From: Petaurus breviceps papuanus
Lineage: Eukaryota; Chordata; Mammalia; Diprotodontia; Petauridae
Direction of reading: 5' to 3'
Length of the DNA: 64,000 nt
NCBI GenBank assembly: GCA_028583685.1
Contig: JAMXIF010001210.1
Location: forward strand, 12,806,924 to 12,870,923
The position numbers and the translations under genes are program-made. This document shows positions 1-10,604 of this stretch, one piece after another (position 1 is the stretch's first letter; every line of letters starts with the position of its first letter). Under the pieces are notes generated by a model. That model did not search any database and was not told where the DNA came from. It worked only from the letters and a program-made list of their open reading frames with translations.

Positions 1-988
1 TTTGTACGTGACTGGTAAATGTTTAATGATTAAAACCTCTCAACTCATTTTTTTCTTCTACTTTAACAAGGTGTTTAGTTCAGTAGAAATGTAACTGAAA
101 GCTTTCCTCAAAAAAAAAAAAGGTATTTTCCATGTGTATTTGAAAATTTCATATAAAATTATGCCACAGAGTAATGCAAAGAGATATAAATATAAACAGA
201 ATTTCAGCATACTGCCAAGGAGAAAATAAGGAGCAAAAAGAACATGTACTACTGAGAAATAACGTCCAACTTTTAGTGTGGTCTTGTGGCAAGAATGACA
301 ATCAAGAGATGGATGGAAAGCCTGAGTGCTGTAATTGGAACCCCCCAAATATTAAGAGAGTCAGAAGAGATTATATTAGGACATTGGATGGCGTTCCTCA
401 GGACGATTTATCTAAAGATATAAGCAAAAGCTGCACAAAATAAGAAAGCATGGACAAAGGGGCTGTGATGGTCATCTCAGTATATGTCTCAGAATCATAT
501 GAACAGGGATTAGACATTGTTTACTACATACATAGAACTAGCACATGACTTAAATTAACATCAATAATGGCAAAATAACCATGGTATAACAATCATAAAG
601 TGATACATCTGTAAAGTTAATACATTTATCAGGGAAAACAAAACACAAACCACCTGCATATCTTCCAATTATTAAAAAGAAAATAATTTCTGTTAGTTCA
701 TCTGATTAGAGCAACAGTGGTAATGAGATAAAATCTATAAAACTGATTCCTCAAACAGAGGAATTTTTCCTACAGAAAAATGAAAACTTTGCATATATAC
801 TGTATATATAATAAGTTATCTAATAAATCCATGCTGTCGGTCACAAATGAGGGCAGGCAGAAAGTGAGTGAAATAGTTAAGCATACATTTCCAGAAAAAA
901 AAAATGTGCATCATCATTTACAAAAGATAGCACATTTAAAAGATTTAAATGGTTTTTAACTAAACCTAAGTTAATGTATTACACATAC
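1..988. other. CREB1 intron between exon 8 and last exon (partial)
   Basis: AT-rich intronic sequence with short A-runs. No exon 9 (basic region/leucine zipper) was seen here on the minus strand. Short reading frames on either strand have no recognisable product. No repeat family was assigned with confidence. Confidence 0.7.
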
Positions 989-1139
989 CTATTCTTCATT
1001 AGACGAACTTCTCTCTTCCGTGCTGCCTCTTCTGCAGGTTGGGTGGGAAGTGCTGGGGATGATGCCATCACAACACCAGGTGCAATGGTACTGGTGGGTG
1101 CTGTTCGAATCTGGTATGTTTGTACATCTCCAGAGGCAG
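989..1139 (-). CDS. CREB1: CREB1 coding exon 8: second Q-rich segment end and start of basic region
   Basis: The exon encodes residues 230(split)-280(split): ASGDVQTYQIRTAPTSTIAP, then GVVMASSPALPTQPAEEAAR, then KREVRLMKN and the first two bases of Arg280. The acceptor on the minus strand is a pyrimidine-rich TTTTAAG and the donor is AG|GTATGT. The 151-nt length is in phase with the previous exon. KREVRLMKNR is the beginning of the DNA-binding basic region; the EAARECRRKKK part and the leucine zipper are encoded by the next exon, outside the window. Residues visible here match human CREB1 as I recall it. Confidence 0.97.
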
Positions 1140-2359
1140 CTTAAAAGAAATTTAAAAATAGGGATATAGGGCATAAGATTTTAAGGCACTGTGATATGCA
1201 ACTGTTAAGCTAGCATCACTATAAACATGACAAAGGACAAAAATGGGATCAGAGGCTTAGAGGGCTCTGGCATTGTTTGGGTCATCAATGGAAATTAACT
1301 CCTAATTTATCAATGAGTAAAGCCACTTGAATGGAAAAGGATTTGACTTGTACTGCTATGTATTATCATTTTTCTTTCACTGAAGGATAATTCTATTCAG
1401 TTAACAGGCTTACCAACTTTAGATCTAAAAGGTAAGTAGAAAATAGCTTGGATGATCTTCTGAGACATGAGTACTGTCCTCAATGCCTTCTTTTGACATA
1501 GGTAAACTCACATTTTAATATTTCAAACAGAATCTCTTGAAAGGATATAAAAACGACCAAGACTTTTCAAATGTAGCAAAATAGATGAGAAAATAAAGCT
1601 TTATGTTCAAACTGTTACAATTTTTAAAATGAAACAAAACTTACACTATCAAAAAGTATTGTTGCTTTGAGACAACTAAATTATTCACGCAGACACTGTT
1701 TTAATTGGTAAATAATTTCAGGTTGTATTTTACTAACCAAAATAACCACTGAATATGGAAAGAAACACAACCAATATTCTTTCCAAACAAAATGCTTCTA
1801 AACTAGGATCAATATCTATACTCCCAAGGAAAAGAAATTTAAAGAAATTTCCAAGAATTCCAAAGTTTTCATGAATTATTCATATTTACTCCCAGACCTA
1901 CCACCATCTTATCAGTACCAATTAAAATGTGTAGTTTGGGGGAGAAAAGTTAAGATTTATATACTAAGACATGTTACCATCTTCAAACTGACGTTCAGAA
2001 TTCAAATTCACTGACATCCTGCTTTACATTTTTTGAGTACCTGCATGTAAAGTGAAAAGGTGTTTTATTCCCATTAATATGCAGTATATTGTTTTTCAAA
2101 ACGTCATTTTTTTAGTAACAGGATATGTTCTGTAAACCTCCTAGACTCGTTAAGTAAATTAAGAAAATATGTATGTGATTTTTAGGATTATTCAAAAGGA
2201 AAACATCCAAGTTGAAAAGGCAAAATAGCTACTGCCTGACCTAAGAATTATATCTGCAATGGAACATTTTTAAGGAAATAAGTGATAGGTAGTATCTATT
2301 ATTCTAGCTTATAAACTCTACTTTTAAAATGTTAAATTATATCTAAAATCTATCGTAAA

Positions 2360-2510
2360 GGGGCAGCTAGGGCACTGTGAATAGAGCACCAGCCCTGAAG
2401 TCAGGAGGACCTGAGTTCAAATGTGGCCTCAGACGCTTGACACACTTACTAGCTATGTGACCTTGGACAAGTCACTTAACCCCAGTTGCCCTGCCTCCCC
2501 CCCAAATAAT
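2360..2510 (+). mobile_element. Marsupial CORE-SINE (tRNA-headed)
   Basis: The copy starts GGGGCAGCTAGGGCACTGTG, carries the B-box-like GAGTTCAAATG, and continues into the shared core with CTAGCTATGTGACCTTGG and CAAGTCACTTAACCCC, ending in TGCCCTGCCTCCCCCCC. This is the commonest SINE type of the window. It lies in the intron between exons 7 and 8. No clear target-site duplication was seen. Confidence 0.88.
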
Positions 2511-2919
2511 AAAATTTGTTTATATTTATGTTGCATTATTTATTATATGTAATATATATTATAAAATATTTATATTTTCAGTGTGGCATAAATTAGCATT
2601 CTTGAAAGACCCATATGGCTAAAAACCAAAAAGACCAATTCTTTATATGAATCCTAGAACCAAAATAGAGAGAAATAGGCTTTTTTCAAACCAGAAGTTG
2701 ATAGAATGCAATTTCCTGTGATGCAACTGTATTTGTCCTCAAAAAGGAACAAAGCTAAATATTACTATTAGAGAATCATGGAAACAAAACTCACACTAAA
2801 AAAACATCATCTTGGCATGAATGTGTAAGATTTCTCAGCTTAAAAAAGTATTTTGGGAAGCAATCCCTAAATGTTAATTAAAAAGAAGAGGCAGTAAAAT
2901 ATTTTCAGGGAAAAATCAC

Positions 2920-3050
2920 AAAATTTTAAGGCAGAAAGGGGCCTTAAAAATCATCTAGTTCAACTTCCTCATTTTACAGATGTGGAAACTGACGCAGAGC
3001 AGTGGGAGGACATGCCTAAGTCACACAGCAAGTCAGTGGGAAAGTCATTT
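2920..3050 (-). mobile_element. MIR/THER-like old SINE fragment
   Basis: Contains TCATTTTACAGATGTGGAAA and, further on, AAGTCACACAGCAAGTCAGT, the reverse-complement signature of the MIR/THER 3' half. Diverged and truncated. Confidence 0.65.
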
Positions 3051-3345
3051 CATTCTGTGCACTTTTCATGACATCACATGACATCACATGCCATCCCTGA
3101 ATAGGCTCAAACAATAAGAAAAGCATGACTGTATCTGGAAGCCCGTAAATGGCTGTTTTTGCGCCGTGGCATCACTCTGGTCAAACAGACATTTTAGAAA
3201 GAATAGTGTTGTCTCTATGGTTACTAAATGCTTGAGCTTGGAATGCTCTTGCCAACAGTGACTTACACTGTACTTACTCCTGCTGCTGTGGCATGGCACT
3301 TTACAATCTCCTGGAACAACCCCAACGCATTCAACATGCTCTCAC

Positions 3346-3528
3346 CTTGCACAACAACTTGGTTGCTGGGCACAAGGATCTGCTGCCCGTCGGTGGTCTG
3401 TGCATACTGCAGGATGGTGGTGCTGGCCTGAGTGGCGGCTGCGTTTGTCATGGTTAGCGTCTGCAGGCCCTGTACCCCGTCTGTGCCATTGTTAGCCAAC
3501 TGTATTGCTCCTCCCTGGGTAATGGCAA
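3346..3528 (-). CDS. CREB1: CREB1 coding exon 7: glutamine-rich (Q2) activation segment
   Basis: The exon encodes Ile169(split) to Ala230(split), including AITQGGAIQLANNGTDGVQG, LQTLTMTNAAATQASTTILQ and YAQTTDGQQILVPSNQVVVQ. This is the constitutive glutamine-rich activation domain that contacts TFIID components. Splice sites are TTTTAG at the acceptor and CAAG|GTGAG at the donor; 183 nt. Residues 203-204 read Ala-Ser where human CREB1 has Pro-Gly, a small visible difference. Confidence 0.97.
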
Positions 3529-4200
3529 CTAAAATCCAAAGAATTTCACTGTTACAAGTCAAAGTGACAGCCACAAGAGACAATATATATATATTTACAA
3601 AGTGAAAACCAAAAACACCAACCATTCATCATAACTAAAACCTTATCACAGCAAACGTGATGTCAAAAGAAACATTCTATCACTTCTGAATTATATGGGG
3701 AAGAGTTCTCACAGAGGTGAGTCTATGCTCATTATTTAATTGTCAATGCAATTAACTATCACTTATCTGATGGAAAATAATGTAATCACATCTGTTTTAT
3801 TAAAAGAGAGCACTAAAATAACTAGTCGTCTGTAGTAAGTGTAAAAGCACTCTCAAGACCTTAAAAGGGATATGTAGGCATGTCACTATTTTTATTGTTA
3901 TTATTATAACAAAGAGAATACTACATGTGCTAGCTATCTCATAAGGCTGTTCGAACTTAGGCAAATATTTTATAAAGCTGTGATACTAAAAAGTGCTGCT
4001 ACTGTGATCCTACTTTATATAGCCTTACTTCATAAAATTAAGCACTTAACTGACTCAATGAAAAAAGCAAAATCACTTGTTACTATGTCAAAAATGACTA
4101 GAGTAGCAATGCAAAACAATGTTTTTTGGGAAAATTGCAAAGATATTCTTTAGAAAGCAACACTGAGGACCTTAAACAGCTAAATATTGACCGATAAATT
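3529..4200. other. CREB1 intron, no repeat recognised
   Basis: AT-rich intron sequence next to exon 7, with a short (TA)n tract near 3585. Nothing gene-like was seen on either strand. Confidence 0.6.
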
Positions 4201-4201
4201 A

Positions 4202-4325
4202 ATCAACAAGCAATTTATTAAGTATCTACTATGTACCAGTCACCATGTTAGGCACTGAAAGGCAAAGACAAAAATGTCTCCTCTCATGGAGCATATATTC
4301 TATTGGAGAAAACAACAGGTGTGTT
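4202..4325 (-). mobile_element. L2 LINE 3' end fragment
   Basis: TTTATTAAGTATCTACTATG, TTAGGCACTGAAAGG and CTCATGGAGCATATATTCTA are the reverse complement of the conserved L2 tail (usually AGAATGTAAGCTCC to GCACATAGTAGG). It is followed by an interrupted C-tract at 4326-4350. Confidence 0.65.
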
Positions 4326-5179
4326 TTCTCCCACCCCACCCCCCCCCCGAATAAAACACACCCTCCCCCAGATTAAAAACAACATAAATATGAGGGGATT
4401 TGAGGAAGGGGAAACTAAACTACTAATCTTAAGTGACCCTCTGAAGTCATTCTTACTTAACTTAAACATAGTATTTTATGGTAGTTATTCTTCAAGTAAT
4501 TCCTTCAAAGGATAGAAGTTACAAAATGAGTATCAGACAACACTACTTTTAAGATAAAATTAAAATTAAACCAAACCAGCAGAGAAAATATAAAAAGATT
4601 ACTGATATTGGTTTGTTTCTTACACAGGAGATACTTAGGACTTCTACCTACCTTCAAGCTTTAAGACAAATCTCTACATAAATGCTCTCCAAGTTTTTTG
4701 GTCATCCACCTAATTAGTAAAAGCTTGAATATGCAGCCCAAATATGAGTATTTATATTCATGCATAAATTATATACAATTATTATGTTAATGAATTATGT
4801 ATATTATAAAACTTATTTTAAAAATTGTTTAAAAAGGGGTAGTGGTGTGAGGTGAGACAGTGGTACAGATATGGAATTTTTCTGCTACATTTACCTAGAT
4901 AGTGGTTAAATTTTAACTACCAGTGGAAGGAGGGGAGGGAATAAGGAAGGATTGTGTATGACAGTGGGTGAAGGCGGTAGTCAAATTATGTTGGACATAA
5001 GACTATGACTGGCTGTTGCAGCATAAGTAAGATATGCTCTGTCTCTCACCCTACAACTGGTTGATCACAGAGGTGTTGGGGTCATAAAGTCTTCACTTCT
5101 GTGACTGTGGGCTTGAATGGACAAACATTCTCTTGCCCAGTCTCAGTAAGAACCCTTTATGCCAGTACCCCTGCCCCCT

Positions 5180-5340
5180 TCCAACTCTACGTGAGAGGCA
5201 CAGTTTGAACCGTGTCTCAGACACTTTGCTAGCTGTGTGTCCTTAAACCTCTCTGAGCTTCAGTTTCCAAAATGAAGGGGTTAGACTCACAGCCCTAAGG
5301 TCTTTTCTAGTTCTAAATCTACAATTTTATGAAATCAACA
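5180..5340 (+). mobile_element. MIR/THER-like old SINE fragment
   Basis: Shows TTGCTAGCTGTGTGTCCTTA, CTCTGAGCTTCAGTTTCC and a 3' part ending near TTTTCTAGTTCTAAATCTAC. The pattern is that of an old CORE-SINE with its 3' half kept. Confidence 0.65.
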
Positions 5341-5389
5341 AACAATAATCAAATCAACATTATCATTCATGGTAAGGACATATCAATCA

Positions 5390-5500
5390 ACTGTCCTGTA
5401 AATCGAATCATCAATCACTCTGACATGTCTGTCAAAGACTTTCTTGGCCATCAACTGGCATATAGTTAACAATAAATGCTTTCTTTCTTCCATTCATAAC
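5390..5500 (+). mobile_element. L2-like LINE tail
   Basis: The short segment with ACTGGCATATAGTTAACAAT and AATGCTTTCTTTCTTCC resembles the L2 3' end. Diverged. Confidence 0.35.
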
Positions 5501-5759
5501 AAAATACTCTTACTATTGTCTCTTACTTTGCAGACCACTGATCTAAAGAACTAGAAACAATTAATTTATATCCATGTTAGCTAGACTCTTTTCACTTAGG
5601 AAAAAAAAATCAAGCTATCATGGTAATTACTAGGAAATCACTAGAGTTAGGTGTAGCTGTGTTCATTTAATGGAAAATAGCTGCACAAGAGAGATAAAGA
5701 GAAAAGAATCCAAAAAGAGAAAAAGAATATTTATAACAATGAAAACCTATAATTTTGGG

Positions 5760-5860
5760 CACATGCCAGTAGGCATCAAATTCTTCATCTATAAAATGCA
5801 GGAAATGTCTCTGATAGCCTCTAAAGTCCCTTCCAGCTTCTTATCTGTGAAAAACTTTCC
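5760..5860 (+). mobile_element. MIR/THER 3' half fragment
   Basis: TTCTTCATCTATAAAATGCA followed by GCCTCTAAAGTCCCTTCCAG is the usual 3' half of an old CORE-SINE. Confidence 0.5.
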
Positions 5861-5964
5861 CCTAAGTTTTCTTTTAAATCTTTCAGCTGGTTAGCACAAT
5901 GATAAAAACTAGTATTTTCCTATACTGACTAGAATACATAGAATGTATCATCATCAGTTTTTTT

Positions 5965-6130
5965 AAAGAATACTGGCTTTGGAGTAAGAGAATGTGGGTA
6001 CAAATCCTGCCTCTGATACTTAATACTTGTGTAACTTTTAGCAAGTCGCCTAAGCTAGTTGGGCTGAAAGAATAGGGGATGTGACTATGCTTTGCAAAGT
6101 ATCTAGAAAGACATAAGGTATGAGTTCTCT
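5965..6130 (+). mobile_element. MIR/THER-like SINE, diverged
   Basis: TGGCTTTGGAGTAAGAGAAT, then CAAATCCTGCCTCTGATAC and AGCAAGTCGCCTAAG follow the CORE-SINE order. Confidence 0.55.
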
Positions 6131-7119
6131 ATATTCTTCCCTCCTTGGTCAATCAGTCTTCTAATAGTTCCTTATTCCCTTTTTGACTGGTATTTTTGCC
6201 TCACTTCATAAAAAGAACACAAATAAACTCCCTCCCATTATGAAATTCTTCTCACCCCCTTGTAATTAACTCATCTTCACTTAACTTTCTTTTAATTTAA
6301 ATACCAATGAAATGATGAGATAGATTATAATGGCTATAATCACAGTTTATAATTGTTATTACATATCACAAAACTTCTGAAAAAAAAAAGAGCAGTACTT
6401 TATTTTTAAAATATTCTGTTCATTTCTCTTCTCCATAAACCTTTTCCTTTTCGATCTAAAGTATTTAGGTAATGGATAAGTGGAAATGTTTCTTTTCATA
6501 TTAAAGTTATCTCAAAACTCTGTTTCTGTGAAAATTTTAATTAGGAAAAGCAAAATGAGTTCTTAAGGCAATAAGCAAGATTGATAAGGCCTGAGTGAGA
6601 AGGGGGAGCACTTTAAAGAGTATTCCTTTGGAGAGTGACAATTTTTAAAATTAGAGATACTAGAAAACTAATAGTTTTCTAGAAAACATGACTTCAAGAC
6701 AGGAGAGCTGTGAACTTCTACTCATTGTTGAGACACAAACTTTTCCATAGAATTTAGCTATACCAGGGAATTAGGGACATGCATGAAAATAAACATGTAA
6801 ATAGAATTTTTCAAGAGGAATTTTATCTGAGAAGCAAAAAGCAGGTTTTCTTATTTTCAATATTTTTCTATGTTTGGATCCATTATACTTATTACCAAAT
6901 AAAACCATATCAATTATTACTTTACACTACAGATAGATATGAATATGGCAAGCCACAGCAACCAATTGTAAAATGTCAGAGATGGAGTCCTTTTCAAAAT
7001 TACACTTTGGTGAAAGAATTCATTTTTACAGAGGAAAAGGGGTAAGGGTTACTTCTAAGTCTTAAAATGTATTCAAAATAGGTTTCTTCTATTTGAACAC
7101 ATTCTTTGAACTGTAAGAG

Positions 7120-7193
7120 TTGAAAATAGGGGTTACTTTGTTCATCTTTGAATCTCAATAACAGCACATAGTAGGTACTATAAAATTTTTGTT
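7120..7193 (+). mobile_element. L2-like LINE tail
   Basis: ACAGCACATAGTAGGTACTA followed by a TTTTTGTTGAAATTA end is the typical L2 3' terminus. The SINE pair at 7210-7544 inserted at its end. Confidence 0.55.
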
Positions 7194-7209
7194 GAAATTA
7201 ATTACTAGG

Positions 7210-7370
7210 GGGGCAGCCAGGTAGCATAGCGAGTAAGAGCACCAGCCCCAGTGTTGGGATGACTTGAGGATCGAATCCGGGCTCAGACACTTAGCACTAC
7301 ACCCAGAAATAACTGGCCATGTAACCCTGAGCAAGTTACTTAACCCCAACTGCTTTAAAAAAAAAAAAAA
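7210..7370 (+). mobile_element. Poly-A-tailed tRNA-headed SINE
   Basis: GGGGCAGCCAGG head, AGTAAGAGCACC, B-box-like GGATCGAATCCGGGCTCAG, AGCAAGTTACTTAACCCC and a pure A tail. It is flanked by GAAATTAATTACTAGG at 7194-7209 and 7371-7386, a 16-bp target-site duplication. This second SINE family differs from the CORE-SINE in its GATCGAATCC box and poly-A end. Confidence 0.92.
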
Positions 7371-7386
7371 GAAATTAATTACTAGG

Positions 7387-7544
7387 GCGGCTAGGTGGTG
7401 CAGTACATAGAGCATGGGCTCTGGAGTCAGGAGGACCTGAGTTCAAATCCAGCTTCAGACACTTAATACAAAACTAGCCATGTGACCTTGGGCAAGTCAC
7501 TTAGCCCCAACTGCCCTCCAAAAAAGCAAAAGAAAAAGAAAAAA
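7387..7544 (+). mobile_element. Marsupial CORE-SINE inserted next to the previous SINE
   Basis: GGCTAGGTGGTGCAGTACAT head, GAGTTCAAATCCAGC, and GGGCAAGTCACTTAGCCCCA with an A-rich tail. A third copy of the target sequence, GAAATGAATTACTA, follows at 7545-7558, so two SINEs of different families share one target site. Confidence 0.9.
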
Positions 7545-7635
7545 GAAATGAATTACTAAGTAAACTTAAGGAGAGACAAATCTTAAAACAAAAAACAACC
7601 TACATGTTTTAGTTACATTACACACTTTCAGAAAA

Positions 7636-7755
7636 CAGTTTGTTGTTGTTGTTCAGTCGTGTCCAGCTCTTCATAATCCATTTGAGGCTTTCTTGGCAAA
7701 AACACCGTAGTGGTTTGCCATTTCCTTCTCCAGTTCATTTTACAGATAAGGTAAC
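7636..7755 (-). mobile_element. RTE-tailed SINE / RTE LINE 3' fragment
   Basis: Begins with (GTT)n then CAGTCGTGTCCAGCTCTTCA, and continues TGGTTTGCCATTTCCTTCTC and TTCATTTTACAGATAAGG. This is the reverse complement of the RTE/BovB 3' tail shared by RTE-mobilised SINEs of marsupials. Confidence 0.8.
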
Positions 7756-7811
7756 AATTTAGTCACTCACTCTTCTCTTAGATTCTCTAGATATAAACGT
7801 GTATTACTCAC

Positions 7812-7954
7812 TGTATTGCCCACTGCTTGTCTGGTAGATTGGAGTTGGCACCGTCACAGTCGTAATGGCTGGTGCCGATGTCTCCTCTTCAGACTTTTCT
7901 TCTTCAATCCTTGGCACTCCAGGTGCATCTGAGGATAAGTCATTCAAAATTTTC
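7812..7954 (-). CDS. CREB1: CREB1 coding exon 6: second half of kinase-inducible domain
   Basis: The exon encodes the last base of Arg121, then KILNDLSSDAPGVPRIEEEK and SEEETSAPAITTVTVPTPIY, then QTSSGQY and the first base of Ile169. ILNDLSSD is the hydrophobic helix (alpha-B) that docks on the KIX domain of CBP/p300 after phosphorylation. Splice sites are TTTTTCTAG at the acceptor and ACA|GTGAGT at the donor; 143 nt. The sequence agrees with human CREB1. Confidence 0.98.
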
Positions 7955-8224
7955 CTAGAAAAATAGTCAGTCATACAGATCAACATAAAAGTAAAACAAA
8001 GTGCCCTAGGTAAGCACAAGGTAATAGAAAAGAAAGTTCTGAGCATAACAAAAGTTACTAGTGGTTATGACTGACTACAAATTTGGCAATCTGGAGATTT
8101 ACTAACTAAATAATATATTTTACAAAAAAACCTCAAACAAATAAGAACTGTTAAAGAGTTAATATATTGTCTAATTCTAGATCAAAGTAAAAGGTCTCAC
8201 ATAGTTTGTGTCAAGAAAATTCTT

Positions 8225-8320
8225 CCTTTGAGGGGACAGAGTCTGATGGAGTGCAAAGAGTCCTAGGTCTGAAGTTAAAGGACCTGGGCTCTAATACTGG
8301 CTCTGTCGTTTTTAAGATGC
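8225..8320 (+). mobile_element. Old CORE-SINE 5' half
   Basis: AGAGTCTGATGGAGTGCAAA, CTAGGTCTGAAGTTAAAGGA and CTGGGCTCTAATACTGGC keep the order of a MIR/CORE-SINE head. Confidence 0.5.
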
Positions 8321-8484
8321 AAAGATAACAAAAAGGTCAAAAGGAAACACAGACAAGCAGGATTATTTTAAAAGTGGAATGCTAAATGGTGACATAAATT
8401 TGAACAATTATTGAGAGGGGACGCTAAAAGTGATGTTTCCTGAGGATGAGAACACCCAGATAATAGCTGATGGCATAGAAGCAT

Positions 8485-8540
8485 AGGACAGGCAGGTGAC
8501 AGAATGAACAGAACACTGAGCCTGGAGTCAGGAAGACACC
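8485..8540 (+). mobile_element. CORE-SINE head fragment
   Basis: GGCAGGTGACAGAATGAACA and GAGCCTGGAGTCAGGAAGAC form the first third of a CORE-SINE, abutting the RTE segment that follows. Confidence 0.5.
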
Positions 8541-9921
8541 TCTTCCAGAAAGTGAAGAAGAATTAAGAAGCCTCTTGACAAGGGTGAAAGAGGAGAGTGT
8601 AAAGTCGGGCTTGATGCTTAATATCAAAGCTAAGATCCTGGTAACTGGTCCTATCACTTCCTGGAAAACAGGGGAGGAAGAAATGGAAGCAGCGTCAAAT
8701 TTTATATTCTTAGGCTCAAAAGTCACTGCAAATGGTGACTATAGCCATGAAATTAAAAGATGGTTGTTCCAGGGAAAGCTATTACAATGGAAGGGAAGAA
8801 CAGGGAGGTGAAAGGGAATGAGTCAACCTTACTCTCAGTGGATTTGACTTGAGGAAATAACATACACACTCAATTGGGAATCTTATCCTATAGGAAAAGT
8901 AGGGGTGAAGGGGATAAGAGGAGGGATGACAGAAGGGAGGGTAGATTGGGGGAGGGGGTAATCAGAAGTAAACACTTTTGAAAAGGGACAGGGTCAAAGG
9001 AGAAAATAGAACAAATGGAGGGGTAGGTGAGGATGGAAAGAAATACAGTTAAGTCTTTCACAACATGAACACTATGGAAATGTTTTGCATAGCTACATAT
9101 GTATAACCTATATTGAATTGTTTGTCTTCCCAATGGGGGTGGGTGAGGAAGGAAGAAAGGGAAAAAAAACCTGGAACTCAAAGTTTTGAAAACAAATGTT
9201 AAAAAATTGTTGTTCCATGTAACCAGGAAAGAAGATATACAGGCAATGGGGTACAGAAATTCATGTTGCCCTACAAGAAAGTAAGGGGGAAGGGAAATGA
9301 TCGGGGAGAGGGGGAAAAGAGAGAGATAGGAGAGGACAGACTGGGGGAAGGAATAATCAGTATGTTTGCCATCTTGGGGTGGGGAGGGTAGGGGAGTGAT
9401 GGGAAGAAAATTTGGAACTCAAAATCCTGTGGAAATGAATGCTGAAAACAAAATTAAATAAATCCTGGGAAAATAAATAAATAAATAGAGATAAATGAGA
9501 AAAAAAGGAGACACTTGTTCCTTGGAAAGAAAGCTATGGAAAATTTGGAGAGCATACTAAAAAGTAGAAATATCACCTTGTCAACAAAGGCTCATATAGT
9601 CAAAGTTATGGTCTTTTCAGTAGTAATGTATGGCTGTTGAGCACCAAAGAATTGATGATTTTGAATTGTGGTACTGGAGAAGACTTTTGAGAGTCCCTTG
9701 GATAGGAATGAGGTCAAATTAGTCAATACTTATACCAATTAGTTGAGGCTATTTACTGGAAGGTCAAATACTGAAGCTTAAATACTTTCGAAAAATAATG
9801 AGAAGACCCTAACGTTGAGAAAGATTGAAGGTAAAAGGAAAAGAGGACAACAGGGGATGAAATGGACAGACAGTATCATGGAAACAATGAACATGAACTT
9901 GGACAGACTTCAAGAGACAAG
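8540..9921 (+). mobile_element. RTE/BovB-type LINE, 3' part of ORF, interrupted
   Basis: Two reading-frame pieces belong to the C-terminal half of an RTE/BovB polyprotein: EELRSLLTRVKEESVKSGLM and FIFLGSKVTANGDYSHEIKR before the interruption, and VIVMYGC-like and EKIEGKRKRGQQGMKWTDSI-like segments after 9515. A HAL1/L1 tail (8774-9515) is inserted between them. The right end is cut by the SINE at 9923. The element is broken by several stops and shifts and is a fossil LINE. Confidence 0.85.
8774..9515 (+). mobile_element. HAL1/L1 3'-end fragment inserted into the RTE LINE
   Basis: The sequence matches the 3' untranslated tail of the HAL1 copies at 10093 and 18321: TTACAATGGAAGGGAAGAAC, GTATAACCTATATTGAATTG, CTTCCCAATGGGGGTGGGTG and AACTCAAAATCCTGTGGAAA, ending in an AATAAATAAATAAA tail. 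Flanks read AGATGGTTGTTCC (left) and GGAGACACTTGTTCC (right), an imperfect duplication of the RTE target. 5'-truncated, with no ORF. Confidence 0.85.
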
Positions 9922-9922
9922 G

Positions 9923-10084
9923 GATGGGGTGGCCAGGTAGCACAGTGAGTAAGAGTATCAGCTCTAGTGTCGGGATTACCTGGGGATCAAATCCGGTTCC
10001 GACACTTAGCACCTACCCAGAAACACCTGGCCACATAACCTCGAGCAAGTTACTTAACCCTGATTGCTTTAAAAAAAAAAAAAA
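9923..10084 (+). mobile_element. Poly-A-tailed tRNA-headed SINE
   Basis: GGGGTGGCCAGGTAGCACAG head, GGGGATCAAATCCGG box, AGCAAGTTACTTAACCCTGA and a poly-A tail. Flanked by AGACAAGG at 9915-9922 and 10085-10092. It separates the RTE segment from the HAL1 that follows. Confidence 0.9.
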
Positions 10085-10604
10085 AGACAAGGAGCGGAGC
10101 TCAGCACCACAGGCTTTAGCCCCAAGGCGGGCCTGACCAGCCCCGGCTAGAGGGACTCTAGAACAGCAGCAGCTGTGGCAGTTTCCAGATTTATCAACAC
10201 ATAGATGAGAAGGACAAGGTGAGAGGCCAGTGCAGTCTGGACTTTGGGACCAGTAAGTGGGAATGCGTGGCTTTTACCCCTGGGGGGAGAAGCCACTGAG
10301 ACACTCCGTGCCATCCAGCGCCACGTGATGGCTTCAGCTCCTGGCCTGCAGAGTGTAGGGGGACCAAGCACCAGTCTGAGGAGTAATCGCTCTTGCTTTA
10401 ACCTGCTTGGATCTGGATTGCAGTCTAGGGTGGAGGTCCTGGGGTGTGTGTCCAGCTTGCCACAGCGTGTGAGACCTCAGAGAGGGCACCCATCTAATAC
10501 CTCCGGCAGCTGAGAAAACCCCAGCGTTTGGGACAAAAGGTCCCATCTGGTGGCAGAGTCCTACTGTGGCAAAAAGCCCAAAAGTCAAGTCATTGAGTGG
10601 CAAA

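Noticed and set aside
3263-3625. 120-codon minus-strand frame that contains exon 7 and reads into both introns
   Set aside because: The extensions beyond 3346 and 3528 are intron; good splice sites at both places and the CREB1 phase decide for the exon only.
10147-10603. Several overlapping 70-90-codon frames on both strands
   Set aside because: They lie in the 5' untranslated part of HAL1, and copy 2 does not keep them open. Higher GC content explains them.
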